Of a stretch of 64,000 nucleotides of DNA, positions 1 to 13,300 are shown piece after piece; within the stretch, counting starts at the first letter, position 1; every line of letters begins with the position of its first letter. The position numbers and the translations under genes were made by a program. Origin of the DNA: Alitta virens (lineage: Eukaryota; Annelida; Polychaeta; Phyllodocida; Nereididae); contig OW028575.1 of assembly GCA_932294295.1 (NCBI GenBank), positions 41,140,753 to 41,204,752 of the forward strand, given 5' to 3'. A model generated the notes under the pieces. The model was not told where the DNA came from, ran no database searches, and saw only the letters and a list, made by a program, of their open reading frames with translations.

Positions 1-3000
1 CTTACAAATCCAGCAACCAGGTAGCCCAATGGTTAAACCATCTACAATAACCTAGCTGCAGCAAGTCATGGGTTTGCGTCCAAACCCACCCACGGACTCC
101 ATTGCACTTTAAGGCAGTGGGCCTCTGCAAATGAGGACATCTACACCGCGTGCACACTTATTATGCAAGTCACTATTTTGAGAATATTTTAGCAATAAAG
201 TGTCAGTGTTACTTCAAATCATTTTTATTTACTTGCTTTGTTAAAGGTGTATGGATATTATCTTTAAATATTGTTGCTATATAAGCAGGGGTTCCCTATA
301 CAGTGAATATTTGGTCAAATTTAGTGTGTGCATAATTATTATGCAGGTACATAATTTTGTCATATGGTGTGATAAACAAATAATTTTGTATTATTTTCAA
401 AATATCAATCCCATCTGTCTACAAATTCCACTCCAATGTTCCAAGAGCCTTTTTAGCAATTTTTCCAATTATTTTGTAACATTTTAGAAGACCAGGCTGG
501 CATGCTTATTATATGCTTTAATGACCCCTCATTCACTGAACATATTCATATATCCAGTCTGACTACCAGGTTTGGTGATCACTCAACACAATTTCAAGAA
601 TCAAATTGATCAGATTCGATTTGACTATTTAATGATATTCCAGATAAATGACAGGTAAATCAAACCTAATGAAGTAGAAATTAATCTGTACAGCAAGTGT
701 TCATAAGTATAAAATAGACAAAAAATTGCCTCTGCTTATGAAGGTTGGGAAATGGATATATTCCAACAATTTCTTGAGCAACTATTTGTGGATTGTGATA
801 GCAGAGTTCACTTAATACATTCAAAAAGTCAATGCCGATGTTTCAGACAAAAACATCTATACTTATCTATCTGAAATAACATAAGTTGAAATGACCAATA
901 TATAGGGAATTTGTTTTAAATAAAAATGTGCTGCAAATATTCTTGCCACTGCTTTTGTAGCCAGAAAAACGAATCAATATTTGTAAATCATAGCATTGGC
1001 TCATTGTATAAATGGCTACTCCAAAGTGACAAGCAAAACACCCATAAATGATCAGAAATTCATCAAAGAGGGCCGGAATTGAACATTCATAATGAGGCTG
1101 CAGCAGGTCATTTCAACTTCTTAGCCCAAAACTGGGACTGGAAACATCTTACAATTACTTAATCCCACTTTGAACTGAAAAAGATACCACTATACTGCAA
1201 TAGTGGTAGGATATTACTGTTTATTTTGAAATTTTTTCGCTGGACAAAATATTTTAATATATTTCCAAGTATACAAAGTTGAAGTAATCGAAATTATTTT
1301 GAATGGTTTTACATATATGTTATTTCATCACTGTCATGCTATTCGACAAGTTATCATTCCATTAATTGTCCAAAATATAGTGGAAAAGTGATGAGCTGGT
1401 GAGTTACATAATTTCACATTATACATAAGCAATGTGAATGTTTTTGTTATCACATAAAGTGTTTTCCTGGGGTAGAGCTTTGGATTCATTGCAGACACCA
1501 TTGCTTGTTAAATATTAGAATTATTGAAAAATAACACACTTGCATAATAATTGTGCACGCAGTGTAGCCTTTCCGAAAACACCATCTGAATACTTAATTA
1601 GTAATTAATTAAGTCGATGCAGAATTGAGAAGACAAAAATAAAATATGCCTTTTAAAAATAGCAATTCCAGTCTAATTTGATGGCGTCATGAACACAAAA
1701 TAATGGTAAGCTGAGTATAAAAGAGTAGAACTAAATAATGTAAATAGATTAAGAACTCTTCTAGCCATAATTATGGGCTGATTTTCCATTCTGTGACAAT
1801 TTATAATTTTTTTAATGAATTGAACTTATTTTAATTTATGGTGCACACTACTAACAAGCTTTGGTTTTAGGTGCATTCCTGTAGGTTTTGTTCTTTAAGT
1901 TGACTTTTGGATATATTTGATTTATTTGTAAATATTTTTTGATATTTTTGAAATTTCTGTATCTCGCATCTACGATATAAATCAATTCAATTCAAAACCT
2001 AATTAATTTAGCTTTCACTGCTCATAATCATCTTTCTTGTATTGTATTTAAATGTCACAGAGTAAAATGTTATTAAAACAAATTGGGAGCAGTTGGATCA
2101 TGGATGTGATAGCATTCAATGATTCATGACATCCAATTTTTATCTTTTGACTAGCCCATTACATAAACATATCGCATTACCATTCACACAGGGTTCACTG
2201 CACTTCATGAAAATAAATTCTCCAAATTATCTCTCAGTAGTCCCTGGGCAAATGCTGAGAAAATTACATCAGTTCAGCAACACTGACTAGTGACCATTGT
2301 CCAATCATACTAAAGATCTAATTTTTATTTTTATGCAATCACAAGATTCTGATATGTCTTTACCTTTTTCCTTAAATTCTGTAACTAAACCTAAGGCTCA
2401 AATACCAGGTTTTCCATTTTGCCATGACAAAGCGCGAGTTCATGCGGCCAGTTCTTTTCAGGCCCATGTCTTGGATGAGCAAGAAGCTGCACCTATACTA
2501 CACACCAATTAGTTCTGAATAACCTCAAGCTCACCAAATCATGTTGCCAGACATTGCCATATGTATAGATGTCATTTTCGCAACTAGGGTTGGCAAAAAC
2601 CTAGGTTTTAATTTTCTTTCGTGTGGATATTATGGGTGTTAAGTACCCAGACAGCCCTGGGTAAAGCAATGATAGTGCGAGTCGCCCTTACAATAATTAT
2701 CATTAAATACCCACTGTTTGCACAACAGGAATATGTTTATATTACATAATATTCCTTTCCATATTATTTTATATCAACAACTGTTGGGACACTTACTTGC
2801 CTTTACTACTTGTTAATACGGGTTGTATTTTCTTTACATATTTGTTGATCTCATGCCAGTGTTATGGGATACTGCACATTATATACCTGGCCCTGGGTAT
2901 TGAAATTTCCGCTTTTATTGATATTCTTAGTCGTACTTCTTGAGCATAAAAATTGATTTAAAGAATTTCTGCAGTGATTCTGAGAATAAACAGACAACTT

Positions 3001-3133
3001 TGGTAAATTTTAATATCATATTCCCCATAAAACCATCCAGTGGGTTTAGCCCGCCAAACCCTGAGCGCAACTACACATCCTAGAACAAATTATTCAGCGA
3101 AATGTAAATAAGAGACTCAGAAGGTGTTTATAC
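1..3133. other. UNC119 intron 2 (left part of window), no exon found
   Basis: AT-rich sequence downstream of the second UNC119 exon on the minus strand. I looked on the minus strand for the next UNC119 exon, which should encode the conserved stretch containing RFVRYQFTP, and did not find it, so this is most likely intron. Apart from a tRNA-like repeat at the left edge and short AT-rich runs nothing could be recognised; the small open frames here have no family resemblance. Confidence 0.6.
20..175 (+). repeat. tRNA-like SINE fragment (fourth family)
   Basis: An A-box-like word (GTAGCCCAATGGTTAAAC) near 25-42 is followed by a degenerate B box (GGGTTTGCGTCCAAAC) near 71-86, a spacing typical of a Pol III tRNA-like head. 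The 3' part ends in a word around TGCACACTTATTATGCAAGT. The reverse complement of that end recurs near 1540-1570, so it is a dispersed repeat. Family not recognised. Confidence 0.4.
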
Positions 3134-4598
3134 CTGGAGGATGTTCTGGCTTCGCAACTTCAAAGAGAACTGTGCTCGTCTCCATGTCTCTCAATTTAAA
3201 CCGTGTAAAATCGATGTTGTATATATTTGCTTCAGGTGGACAGAGGTAATCTGAAAAGCAGCAAAGTACATAAATCATATTTGAGATGCATGAAAATGTT
3301 AACAGACCCGGTCAATTACTTCGTACAGGTGTGTCCCAGTAGAGCATTGTTATGGCAACAAACAATCCGATATGGATACAATATACAGTAACTGACACTA
3401 AAGTTGTGGCTGTCAATAGACTTGCCGGCATTAAGAACGACGGCCAGGGATGGATCCAAAACATTCTAACACAGAAAACATGTATATTAGCTGGGAATTG
3501 ACTGCCTAGGGACATATCTATCGCCCATGGTTATTCAGAATGTTTTAAATCAGTCCCTGGCCACCGTTTTTAGCGGGCATTGATGGCCACAACTTCAGTG
3601 TCATGTACTGTATATATATATATATATATGAATATCTTTCAGGAATTAAGCAAATTTGCTTGATCTTTATCACAAGTCATAACATTACATCAGTGCATTA
3701 CATGAAGATAGATAGATAGGGAAAGTGCAGCCCTCTAAGGCAATTTTTTGCCGCTATCGAGGGTTGATTCATGAGGAGAGAGAGAGAGGAGGAGTTCACC
3801 CATGTTACACATTTACCCCATGGGTGGGTCTTCTAATTGTGTCAGCATAGACACTTGAGTACCAGCGACGCCAATTTAACATCTCATCCGAACGATATCC
3901 AGCTGGGATGATGCTCAGGAAAGGTGCCCGGGCCTGGGATTGAACCTGGGTCCTTCAGAGGAGCAGGCGAGCATCTTACCAGTAGACCACCCAGCTGCTT
4001 ACATAAGTAAATATAGCTCTTTCTTTTTTTTTAACATCACCTACGTGATTGCTATTACTTAAACAAGTTATTTCAGTATCAAATTAATGCAATGGGCTGA
4101 ATGGCTAGAAAAGTTGTTCCATGCAGTCAAAACTGGTGCAACCTGCGTTCGTTTTCAATGCCCTAACTTATCATCTTATGCAAGTTATGGCTACAAATTA
4201 CTTAATTACAGCTAGATGCGCACTGCCGTAGTGTGATCTCTTTGTCTTAATACTATTTTTTTGTCAATCTTGAAATCTGGCAGGCACTACTTACTGCTTC
4301 TGATGAGGAATGCATCCTTCAGAAACAAAGCATCATTCCCAAGTTCATTATACTGTGACTCAACCGTGAGTCAACTATTTCAGCATTATTGAGGTTCCTT
4401 CTAATACTTACTTTCTGTGACTTTATTCAACTTGAGGACGTCATCAGGTGATACGGATTCTCCCTTCCTAAGTAATTCTTCTTCGGTCATCATTCCAGTT
4501 TTTGCTTTGGCTTGCCTTGCCAGGAATCCTCCTCCTTTCTTTTTCCCAGTGCTCGCAGAGTTCCTAGCACTAGCGCTCATTGCGGAAGGCACAGACAT
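3134..4598 (-). CDS. UNC119: UNC119 lipid-binding chaperone, first two coding exons (partial)
   Basis: Coding exon 1 is 4412-4598 (ATG at 4598-4596) and exon 2 is 3134-3250, joined in phase 1; the rest lies beyond the left edge. UNC119 proteins bind the N-terminal acyl chain of myristoylated cargo such as transducin alpha and Src kinases and deliver it to cilia or membranes. The translation starts with a basic Gly/Lys-rich leader ([11 protein letters not shown]), then [15 protein letters not shown], and continues in exon 2 as [20 protein letters not shown] and [11 protein letters not shown]. This matches the family start of the beta-sandwich (human: [20 protein letters not shown]). The donor is GTAAGT, the acceptor TTTTCAG and the second donor GTATAA. 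The lipid pocket strands and C-terminal half are not in the window. PHF12 lies upstream in tandem. Identification is firm; UNC119 versus UNC119B cannot be asked, because that split is vertebrate-specific. Confidence 0.9.
3611..3629. repeat. (TA)n microsatellite
   Basis: A run of about nine TA dinucleotides inside UNC119 intron 1. Confidence 0.9.
3706..3999 (-). repeat. tRNA-derived SINE, family A, minus strand
   Basis: Read on the minus strand it starts AGCAGCTGGGTGGTCTACTG, has a tRNA-like head with B box GGTTCAATCCC, a central part with GGATATCGTTCGGATGAGA, and ends in an (ATCT)n tail, seen on the plus strand as (GATA)n at 3706-3720. The same layout recurs at 45268-45737. It sits in intron 1 of UNC119. 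Flanks are roughly TTACATGAAG and TTACATAAGT, a weak target-site duplication. Confidence 0.8.
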
Positions 4599-5218
4599 AA
4601 AATCGGCGTGTTCCTCGCTTTTAAGGGGAACACGGATCTAATCGAACAAAACGACTGGCTCCTGAGACAGTATGAAATGCCCAGAAAACCCCAAATGCGA
4701 TATGTATACAAATATTCGTCGATTTGTTGACTCTAATATGGCGATACACGCGCAAGGATTTCTGGGAATGGTTGTCATGGCCCAGTGCTGCCCCCACCGT
4801 CACCTGCTGCCACCTGTCAACTGCAGGTGCCCGGGAGCTGCCAGTAATGATGTATACCACATAATTTCTAGGTTGTAATGCAGGGGACCACGCTCATTGC
4901 TATTCTAGCAGGGACACATACTCAATGTTAATTATCGAAATAATGGTGCTCTAGTTATACTATATCTATATTTATTGTTTTTGCAACATGGTGCTCATAC
5001 CTTAAAAAAACGTTGAATGTTTAATAATGTCTACATCTAGTACTTGTAGTTTAGTTTGAGACATAGGTTTGCATTGACTTTGGGTTCTGTCAATAAAAGA
5101 AATGCATTCATTCATTCTAGGCAGGTTTCAAATTGTTTAAATTTCTGCAGTTAATATTCTTTCCAGTCATAATATATGTTATATGTATTAAAACAAAACT
5201 GGATCATGTTTTGAATGA
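4599..5218. promoter_or_regulatory. UNC119 upstream region between UNC119 and PHF12
   Basis: This 0.6-kb gap separates the UNC119 start codon from the predicted PHF12 poly(A) site, so it must hold the UNC119 promoter and 5' UTR. The part at 4740-4850 is clearly GC-richer than its surroundings and carries two CACCTG-type E-box words (around 4801 and 4812). No TATA box in a convincing position. Overlapping small open frames here are not supported as genes. Confidence 0.45.
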
Positions 5219-5224
5219 TTTATT
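5219..5224 (-). terminator. Candidate PHF12 polyadenylation signal AATAAA
   Basis: TTTATT on the plus strand reads AATAAA on the minus strand, about 2.1 kb past the PHF12 stop codon and upstream of the UNC119 first exon. It is a plausible end of the PHF12 transcript; other AATAAA-like words exist, so the choice is an inference. Confidence 0.4.
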
Positions 5225-7333
5225 TCATAAGAACGCAGTAATAGACATGCTGCTTTTTTATAACCAAAATCCATAAACAATCTGGAAAAGTAGCCAGTCG
5301 TGTAATTAGAATATACACTATGAAAATGACACCAAATATTACATTTTGTACAAAATAATGTACAAAGACAGGCAAACAGACATTTACAACTACGTTTCTG
5401 TACATATTTACAATAATGCTTTTATTAAATGACAATTCTCAGATGTTATGGACTTAAAAATGAACAATTCCTTGTTAAAACAGATGCACCATCAATTACT
5501 TTACATTAACAACAGAAACAAACCAAATTGTTTATATTTTTAATATTTTCCCAAAATAACAATAAGTTTCCAATCAGCAACCACTAAATTTCATATGTAT
5601 TTGATTTATACAAGACTTGAATGCCATTGCATTCCATGCCCTTCAAATAATATATTTTCCAAATTTTTTTCACCTTATCTGTCACTGACTAATTGACCAA
5701 AGTTTATGAAGTTAACAAAATTAGAATTTTTAATTATTTTGCATGTACATGTTTTGTGCCTTAACCACACAGTTGGCATCCTTGTGGTAATAACATGTCT
5801 AAAATTGAACACGTGTGTGATCATGTACACGAAACTGTTGCTGCATAAGTTTTCCGAGATAAATGCCATGCCTCAAAAGAACCAGATCTTTGGTTTTGCA
5901 GAAAATGCAACTGATACAACAAAGATGACATTATTTACATCACACGACAAGACCAAAGCTTGGACATTGCTCACATTACCCCTTCTGAGTCATATCTACA
6001 AGATTACAAATAGTCTAGCAGAACCCTACTGTCACGACGAAGCAACAACAATATAAACAACACCTGACTATCTACATCTGCAGTATAATTATGAAGATTC
6101 AAACAGCTTTGTTTGACATGTTCTGAGGCAACAATGCAGTTCTTCCTATGCTGCCTTCCAAATCAATATTATACATGAAGTAAAACTGCCCTGATTTGGC
6201 ATTTCAATGGATACTCCAACTACTAGTAGCCTTAAAATCAAAATGCACATTCTCGCTTGAGATGCTGTATCAAAATGACAAACTTGAACTAAGCACCACT
6301 GAATAATTGATTGATAAAACTAACAAGTAAACAGTATCAAATCTCTGCTGTCTTTGCCTCAAAGAAATCTAATGGATGCCAGGTCATACAGTAATTAAAT
6401 GAACACAACGAGCCATCAGTTGAGTGTTGCGGGTCACTCCTTTCGAACACTACACAAAGCAAATGAAGTTCTTACCATAACATTATATTAAAATATTTTT
6501 AATTTATGGGGACTGGCATTTTAAATGCATTTTATGTATTAAATTTTTTGAATAACTATTCACACAAATTCAATTAATGACAAGACTGAATTTCAACTGA
6601 ATAATCATGGAACCACTCAGGATTGTTTTCCTAACATTTTTTTCTTTTTTCCTCAAGTACAACACTCTTCCTTAGGGGCATCAAATCAATCTATTTGAAC
6701 GGGTTTACTAACGTTTCCTGTCAACAGAGACAGTCATTTACCAGTGATGTTGCTAACACAATAGACAAACACCATACAGCAAGCACAGAAATCAATAGTA
6801 CTGCATATTAAAAATTGCCACATCACTTATAAAGAAATGCCACAAAGGTGTAACTGATCACTTCAAGTGCCACTATTAACTCAACTTCTGAAGATAAAGA
6901 TCTCAAACTTGGTATAAATGCAGATTGCCACATCAGATCATATTCCAAATTATATGGATGCATTTATGATACAAGACAAAATCTAACGCCTTACACACTG
7001 ACAGGGCACTGCAAAAATATTCCTGTAAATTTTGTGCTATTATAAGTTGACAATGACACATGCCTGCAGTTCTTTAAAATTTCCTTAAAACAAGGTGCTA
7101 GATGATTGTTACAATATGAACATGGTAATGAAAGAAAAGTTGGATGCCACAGAAATGAAGATGCATTGAAGCACCATAAAAATGACCTCACTCACATGAA
7201 GATGAATGCCTGACACAGACACAGAATCCATTCATGCTGAGCGAAAAATACCTTTACACCTCTTCACTCTCTTGATGTAAGCTCATTGTGCATAATCAAT
7301 CTCGCAAAAACCTAGAATTTTGTATAAAACGAC
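5225..7333 (-). other. Probable PHF12 3' UTR
   Basis: AT-rich sequence directly after the PHF12 stop codon with no splice-supported exon on either strand. A 116-codon open frame on the plus strand at 5706-6056 runs antisense through it, has no recognisable domain, and is treated as chance. Several ATTTA words occur, as is common in AT-rich UTRs. Confidence 0.5.
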
Positions 7334-10300
7334 CTATGGCATCTGACGCGGCGATTTAAGAGTGGCCTTGAGTAAAGATGCTGCAGGTATCTTGCGTTCA
7401 TTGCTGCCTGAAACTGCCTGGTCCACGATGCTAAACACAAACTGCAGACAGCCCAACTTGATGTAGCTGCCGTGGTGAAGGATGGCCGTGCCCTCCCAGC
7501 CTGCGCCACTGCCCCCTATGAGACTTGAACTGCTGGCTTTGCAGCTGCACATTCGACGTTGCTGAAAAGCATCATATTAAACACTTAGGTGTATCATGCT
7601 GATAAATACTACAAACAATCAATAGATGAAATCAGAGACACATTGTCAACATTTTATGACACTATGTAATTTACAAGTGAGCAATTTATGTCATTAATCT
7701 GTAACATCATATTCATAAATATCACAAAAAGTTTGGTATCATAAACCTCTAAATAAATGTTTATAAGATATAATGAAAGGTTTGGTACTATAAATCTTAT
7801 GAGTCCACAATTTGGTTAACAAGGATGCAGCACCAGTTGTTCGTGTGTCATATGACTCATACTACAGCATTCATGTAAGATCCACCGGCAGTTTACGTGG
7901 GAGTGAATCACCCAAAGGAATTATTTTGAAGATATATTTTTAGAAATTAATTTTTACTTACAACATAAGCATGGGCTGCCATCGTCTCTCTCTCCACAGA
8001 GGGCGCTGGTGTCACTGGTTCTTTCTCCTTCTTTTGCGTCTTGCCGATTATTTTCCTCACGGATGATACTATGTTCGAAGGCTGACTTGATGTTACTGCT
8101 TTTTCGGAGAAGTCACATGAATACAGGACGTTGTCCACTGTTGTACCATGTTCGCTGTAGTTCAGCAATTCATAATGCCGTGTTGCCTGCAAATTGAGGA
8201 AAGTTAGTTGAGTACCAATGCAGATGCAGCTAATACCAACCGGACAGGAATGCATCAGAAAGTCTGGTAATTACCTCATCATAAAAGATACAGGCATGTT
8301 TTGCAGAAACAAAACTGCAGTTCCCAAAACCAGTGAGACATACATCCATGTCGCCGCCTGAAATGAAATAATGTTGTCAACACCAGATCTTATATAATAT
8401 CACAATCTTATAAACTAGAAAGGCACATGGAATGGGTGCCATCCGCTGGCATCAGCTCAGGAGGCAGATTACTGCCAGACATACTATGCAGGAAGAAACT
8501 ATGAAGGTAAGCCAACCTGACCAAAATAAGAGCAAAGCATGAATCTGGTCCATGCCCTGCGCCCGATCAAATATACATGTCACAATCAGGCATATAAAGC
8601 AACAACAAAAATCTGTACATACCTGTTCCTATTGTAAGTTTTCTGTAAGTCATTGGCACAGGCTGACCTCTGCTGGACAAAGGGCACAACAAAGCCCTAG
8701 CTCTCAAATCACCTGCGAATTAATTACACAAATTATTGATATCCGTTAACTTGTTGAAACAGTATCAATAATGATTCAAATAAAAAAAATTATTCGGATA
8801 ATGAAATAATTCACCTTGGGGCACAGAGATAATTGTGGTTTTACTAGATGGTGTAATTGGAGCTGAAGTAAAATTGTTCAGTGGTTGGTTGTTTGTGGGT
8901 TTTGAAGTAGACAACAGTTGTTGCAATCTCTGCCAGGCGAGAATTTGAACAAGTCGTTCATCAAGCTTGTGTAAATCAGCTTCTGCAAAGTAAACATTTA
9001 CTTCAGCAAAGTTATCAAAATTACATACTGATTGTATCCAGTAATTCAAGAATGTGTTCCTTAATCCTTCTACATGACATTCCGTTACACCAACCAACAA
9101 AGTGGCTTAAACCCGTTCTTCGGCAACTTACCAGCACTACCTTCCACAACAGCTTGAAGCGCATTACTTAAGCTGACGATTGACGGAGAGGATATCACAC
9201 TGGGGGAAACCATGGCTTTGCTTTGTGCTGTTGACACCGAACTCCAATTGACTGCAAAACAAGCACATAAGATATTAAGGACTAAACATTTCTTTCACAT
9301 CAAAGGATGAAAATAGTATGCACAAATGACCAAAGGAATTTAGTATCATCCTTAACTCTAAGCTTAATACCTATCGTCCATGTCAATTGTGTCATCTAAC
9401 TACGTATGGTGCTGTCAAGAACTGTTAAGGGCTTTTGCCGTCAAACATTAAATGATAAAATCATAATCAATTTGAATATGAGTGGCACAATCAATGTACT
9501 TCAGTTTCCAAATAACATTAAAAACAATATGTAAGTTGGACACTTGACCCTCACCTTGTGATGCTGCGGTAACTGAACCAAGTTTAGAAGATGAAGACGG
9601 ATGTCCTGACTTTGAGTTTACTCCAACTGTTTCTGAGCTGCTAGTCACATGAGAAATGTTATTTCCCAACATAAACTTTCCTGGTGATGATCCGTGAACT
9701 TTATTACATGCTGCCGTAGCCGTAAGGCTGTTTTTGTTAAAAGACACATTATTTTTTGACTGAGTGATTTTTTGACTGTCATCAGTCGAGGAGGAGTCCA
9801 TTTTCTCACATGGTTCTTCACTGAAAGAATCTCGTCTTAGCACTGCACTTGGAGAGCTAGACTTGTCACTAGACGTGTCTAAGATTTCTCCATTTGAGAA
9901 CACTGGACACGTGTCGCTATTTAACTTCGACTTCATTCCTTTTAAATCAGAACTGTCCTGAGAAGATGAGGAAGGTAATGATCCGTTAGTCATCACTTTG
10001 TCTGATTCAGAGTCATTGACATCTAGTTTCACTGTGGGTAGCACAGATGCTGTGGGCTTGTTTCCGGTCTTAACAGAGGACACCGAAACATTAGATGGTC
10101 CCGGAAAAGAGTCTGACGGCTCCGTTTTGACGTCAGATACTAGTTGCTTTTGAGCGAGATGTCTTGCTATGCTGGTCTGTAAGTTGACCACCGCTGACAA
10201 CCACTGCAGAAAGGATATTGAAACACATTTACTAACCAAAAATATTGCAAACATTGGTACTAAATTAATTCTTCACAATCTATGTAGTTTCAACGGACAT

Positions 10301-13300
10301 ATTTGCAGCAAATGTTTATCAAATAGTTTTACCTCTTCCTGTTCCTCTGCTGTTGCTTCATAGTGCTCCAGGCTCACGTTTTGCTGAGCAGCTTCAACTC
10401 GTGCCTGACTAAGACCAGAGAGGAGAGTAGGAGGTTCTGCATAGTGTGCTTTAACAGCTGCTGGCACCTACAGCATAAGCAAAATACCAGCGTTTTAATT
10501 TGTACAAAAATTATTTAATAATTAATGCCTTACACGAAAAAGTTACAAGTAAGATTTTCATCACAACAGACACACCAAACATACCTTCGCAGCATACTTC
10601 CTCCCGTGCTTCTCTTTAACTCTAAATGGAGGATTTTTTCGATGAATCTTGTTTAGAAATTGGATTTTCACTGAATGCTGATTTACTGGCCCTGCATACA
10701 TATTCCATAGTTTTAACCTTTCTGTCAACTTTGTGGAATTTAGTAGAGTTTGGTCCTATAATAAATAGACAAAGACAATTAAATACACAACAGCGAAGTT
10801 AACACCAGATTTTCAAATGCAGCTCTGTGCAAGCAAAGCCACTCACAATTCCATGTTCAGCATGATTAGGGCACATCCATCTCGTCAGTGGGGGTGAAGT
10901 CAAAGGAGGATCGAGACAATCCATGTGGAAGAGAAGTGGACAAAAGTCACACTGTAATAGAGGACCGATCCTGCAACTCCTGAAAATGCAAGCCACATAA
11001 TCAATGACACAACAATATATTTCTTTGAAAAAATTTAGGAAATGTTTAAAAAATTTTTTTAAATATTTGCCCTAAGACATTATTTAAATATATTTTTTAA
11101 ATTTATATTTGTCCAAATATTTTGGAAATGTTTTTAATTTTTTTAAAGTATTTGCCCTAAGACAGATTGTTAGTGTATCATTTAATATACGTAAAAATAA
11201 ATCAATGGCCATAAAATTAAATCACTGACAGCTGACATGCAAAAATTGTCAATTTTCATTAGAGCATAGCCAAATAAACTGGATTTCTATTGTTTCTTGA
11301 TAGAAACAGTACCAAAATGTGAACATCTACACAATGCAGTTTGTTGTATACTCACTTGCTACACACATAGCAGAGTTTAGCAGGCAGGGGAACCACACCA
11401 TTGTCCAACTCATGAGCAGGTTTCTTGCTACTGGGTCTTCCAACTTCTCGGAAGGGGTATTTTCTTTTGCTGGAACCTGAGGGCAAAAACAGAGATTATA
11501 AAACAAATCCTGTTAATGCCACAATGTTTTCAACAGTAAATGAAATGCGTATTTCTCAAAGAGTCCGCTTTACAAGCCAACTTGGGTTGATTCACAACAC
11601 ATAACGAAATAGGGCAGGTACAAAGACATATTAATTGCAAGTCACAAGAGAATGATAGTATTTCTACACCATTGCCTAAAATGAAAACTTTCCTTGCAAT
11701 ACTACTGGACTGTTTCAAGTAAAGTTGTCCATCTTAAATTATGTCATTTAACTGATTCAGTTGCTCTGAACCAGTGATACGTCTTTAAATCATCAGCCCA
11801 AGTGTGACTCAATTTTACAGAATTTTAAATTAAGTACCTTTACTAGGACTCGAAATTGGTCAAAACACTATCAAATGCAGTATTGGTATCGCAAGTGAAA
11901 AAGCGGTAGCGGACATCACTAGCTGCGAGCATCGTAATTCTTTGTTTCACGAGTTACAGGCATCTTGCATGTACACTGTGTAGCCTGATTTAGCTCACCT
12001 GGAAGCTGCACATGACAGGCAAAGTCCTTCGGCAAGCACATTTGCTTGGGATTAGACATCATGGCTGCTTTAACCAACATGGCTAAAGGTGTGTTACTAG
12101 CTAACTCCCCCTCTGCTTCTTGTTCAGCTAATAAATCTTCCCATTCAATTTCTTCAATGTATCCTGCCCCACCACGCTGGGAACCTTGGCGGCTGTTGGT
12201 GCTGTACTTGCTATGTGTGCTGCATGTTGAACTGCTGTCATCCTCCTTCTGCAAAAAGTGTGTTTAATCTAATGAGCGACAGAGTTATAAAGAAGTAGGA
12301 AAAAATTAACAATCGAGAACACGTTTGTCAGTCGCCGCCAGCAATGGTATATAATGCATCATTTTCAAGAAATTGGTTAGTCCAAAATTTAACACCCTTT
12401 TTAGGATTCTGATTATTTTTCAATTATCTGATGCCCATTCTATTGGTGCCAGATATTATGATAGAGAATAATTCAGTTCAACAGATTTATTGGCCAATAA
12501 TAAGCCAGTAAATAATATCAATACATAAAGAATGCAAAATACTAACAAAAACCTAAAATGTTAACAAACAACAGTACAGTACAGTGAACCTAGTTAAGTC
12601 AACTTCAAATAGACCATATATGATTTAATTTTGAGTTATATTGACGCTTCTACTTATGTAAATATTTACAAAAAGAATAAATAAGCAATTAAATATTAAA
12701 ATGTTATGTTAAGTCAGGCAAGATATACTAAAAAAAAAAGAAGAAACTGAAGTAAAAAATGTCCATTCATCTGAGCTATGCAATGGATGACCCTTATTTC
12801 AAGCACTGGCAAAATGTCTAAAACATTTGAAATTTATCAAATATACCTCTGGTGGAGGATTCATTTTGCATCTGTGACACATCCATTCGCCAGTTGGGAG
12901 ATCATCCGATAAAGGGGGATCACTGCAAAGTAAGTGAACATAAAAATATCAAATTAATCATACTTCACCAATAGGCAAGAACCAAGATCGATTCAAATAA
13001 TAAATATCACATAATTCATTCGTATTTCACACAATAACAATGCAACCTTTTTTCAAACTAATTTTTATTCAAGTGTAACTAACGAGGGCCTTAATATTTG
13101 TCAAACATCATATTCACTCAGTGTCAATGGAGTCAAACCCTCTACCCATTCTGTGTGGATTACATCATCAGTAATTCCTCACAAATTGTTGAAATGAGTC
13201 AACAAAACTTAACTTTAAGATGACTCAGAACATAATTTTCAGGGTGGCTACTGGTCAGGGAAAAGGCAAACAATTTTATGGGGAGGGAAAGTCTGAAATT

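Noticed and set aside
3312..3515. 67-codon hydrophobic frame on the minus strand in UNC119 intron 1
   Set aside because: UNC119 exons 1 and 2 join perfectly in phase without it, and it has no flanking splice signals in phase.
5706..6056. 116-codon open frame on the plus strand
   Set aside because: It is antisense within the PHF12 3' UTR, has no recognisable domain, no splice context and AT-driven composition.
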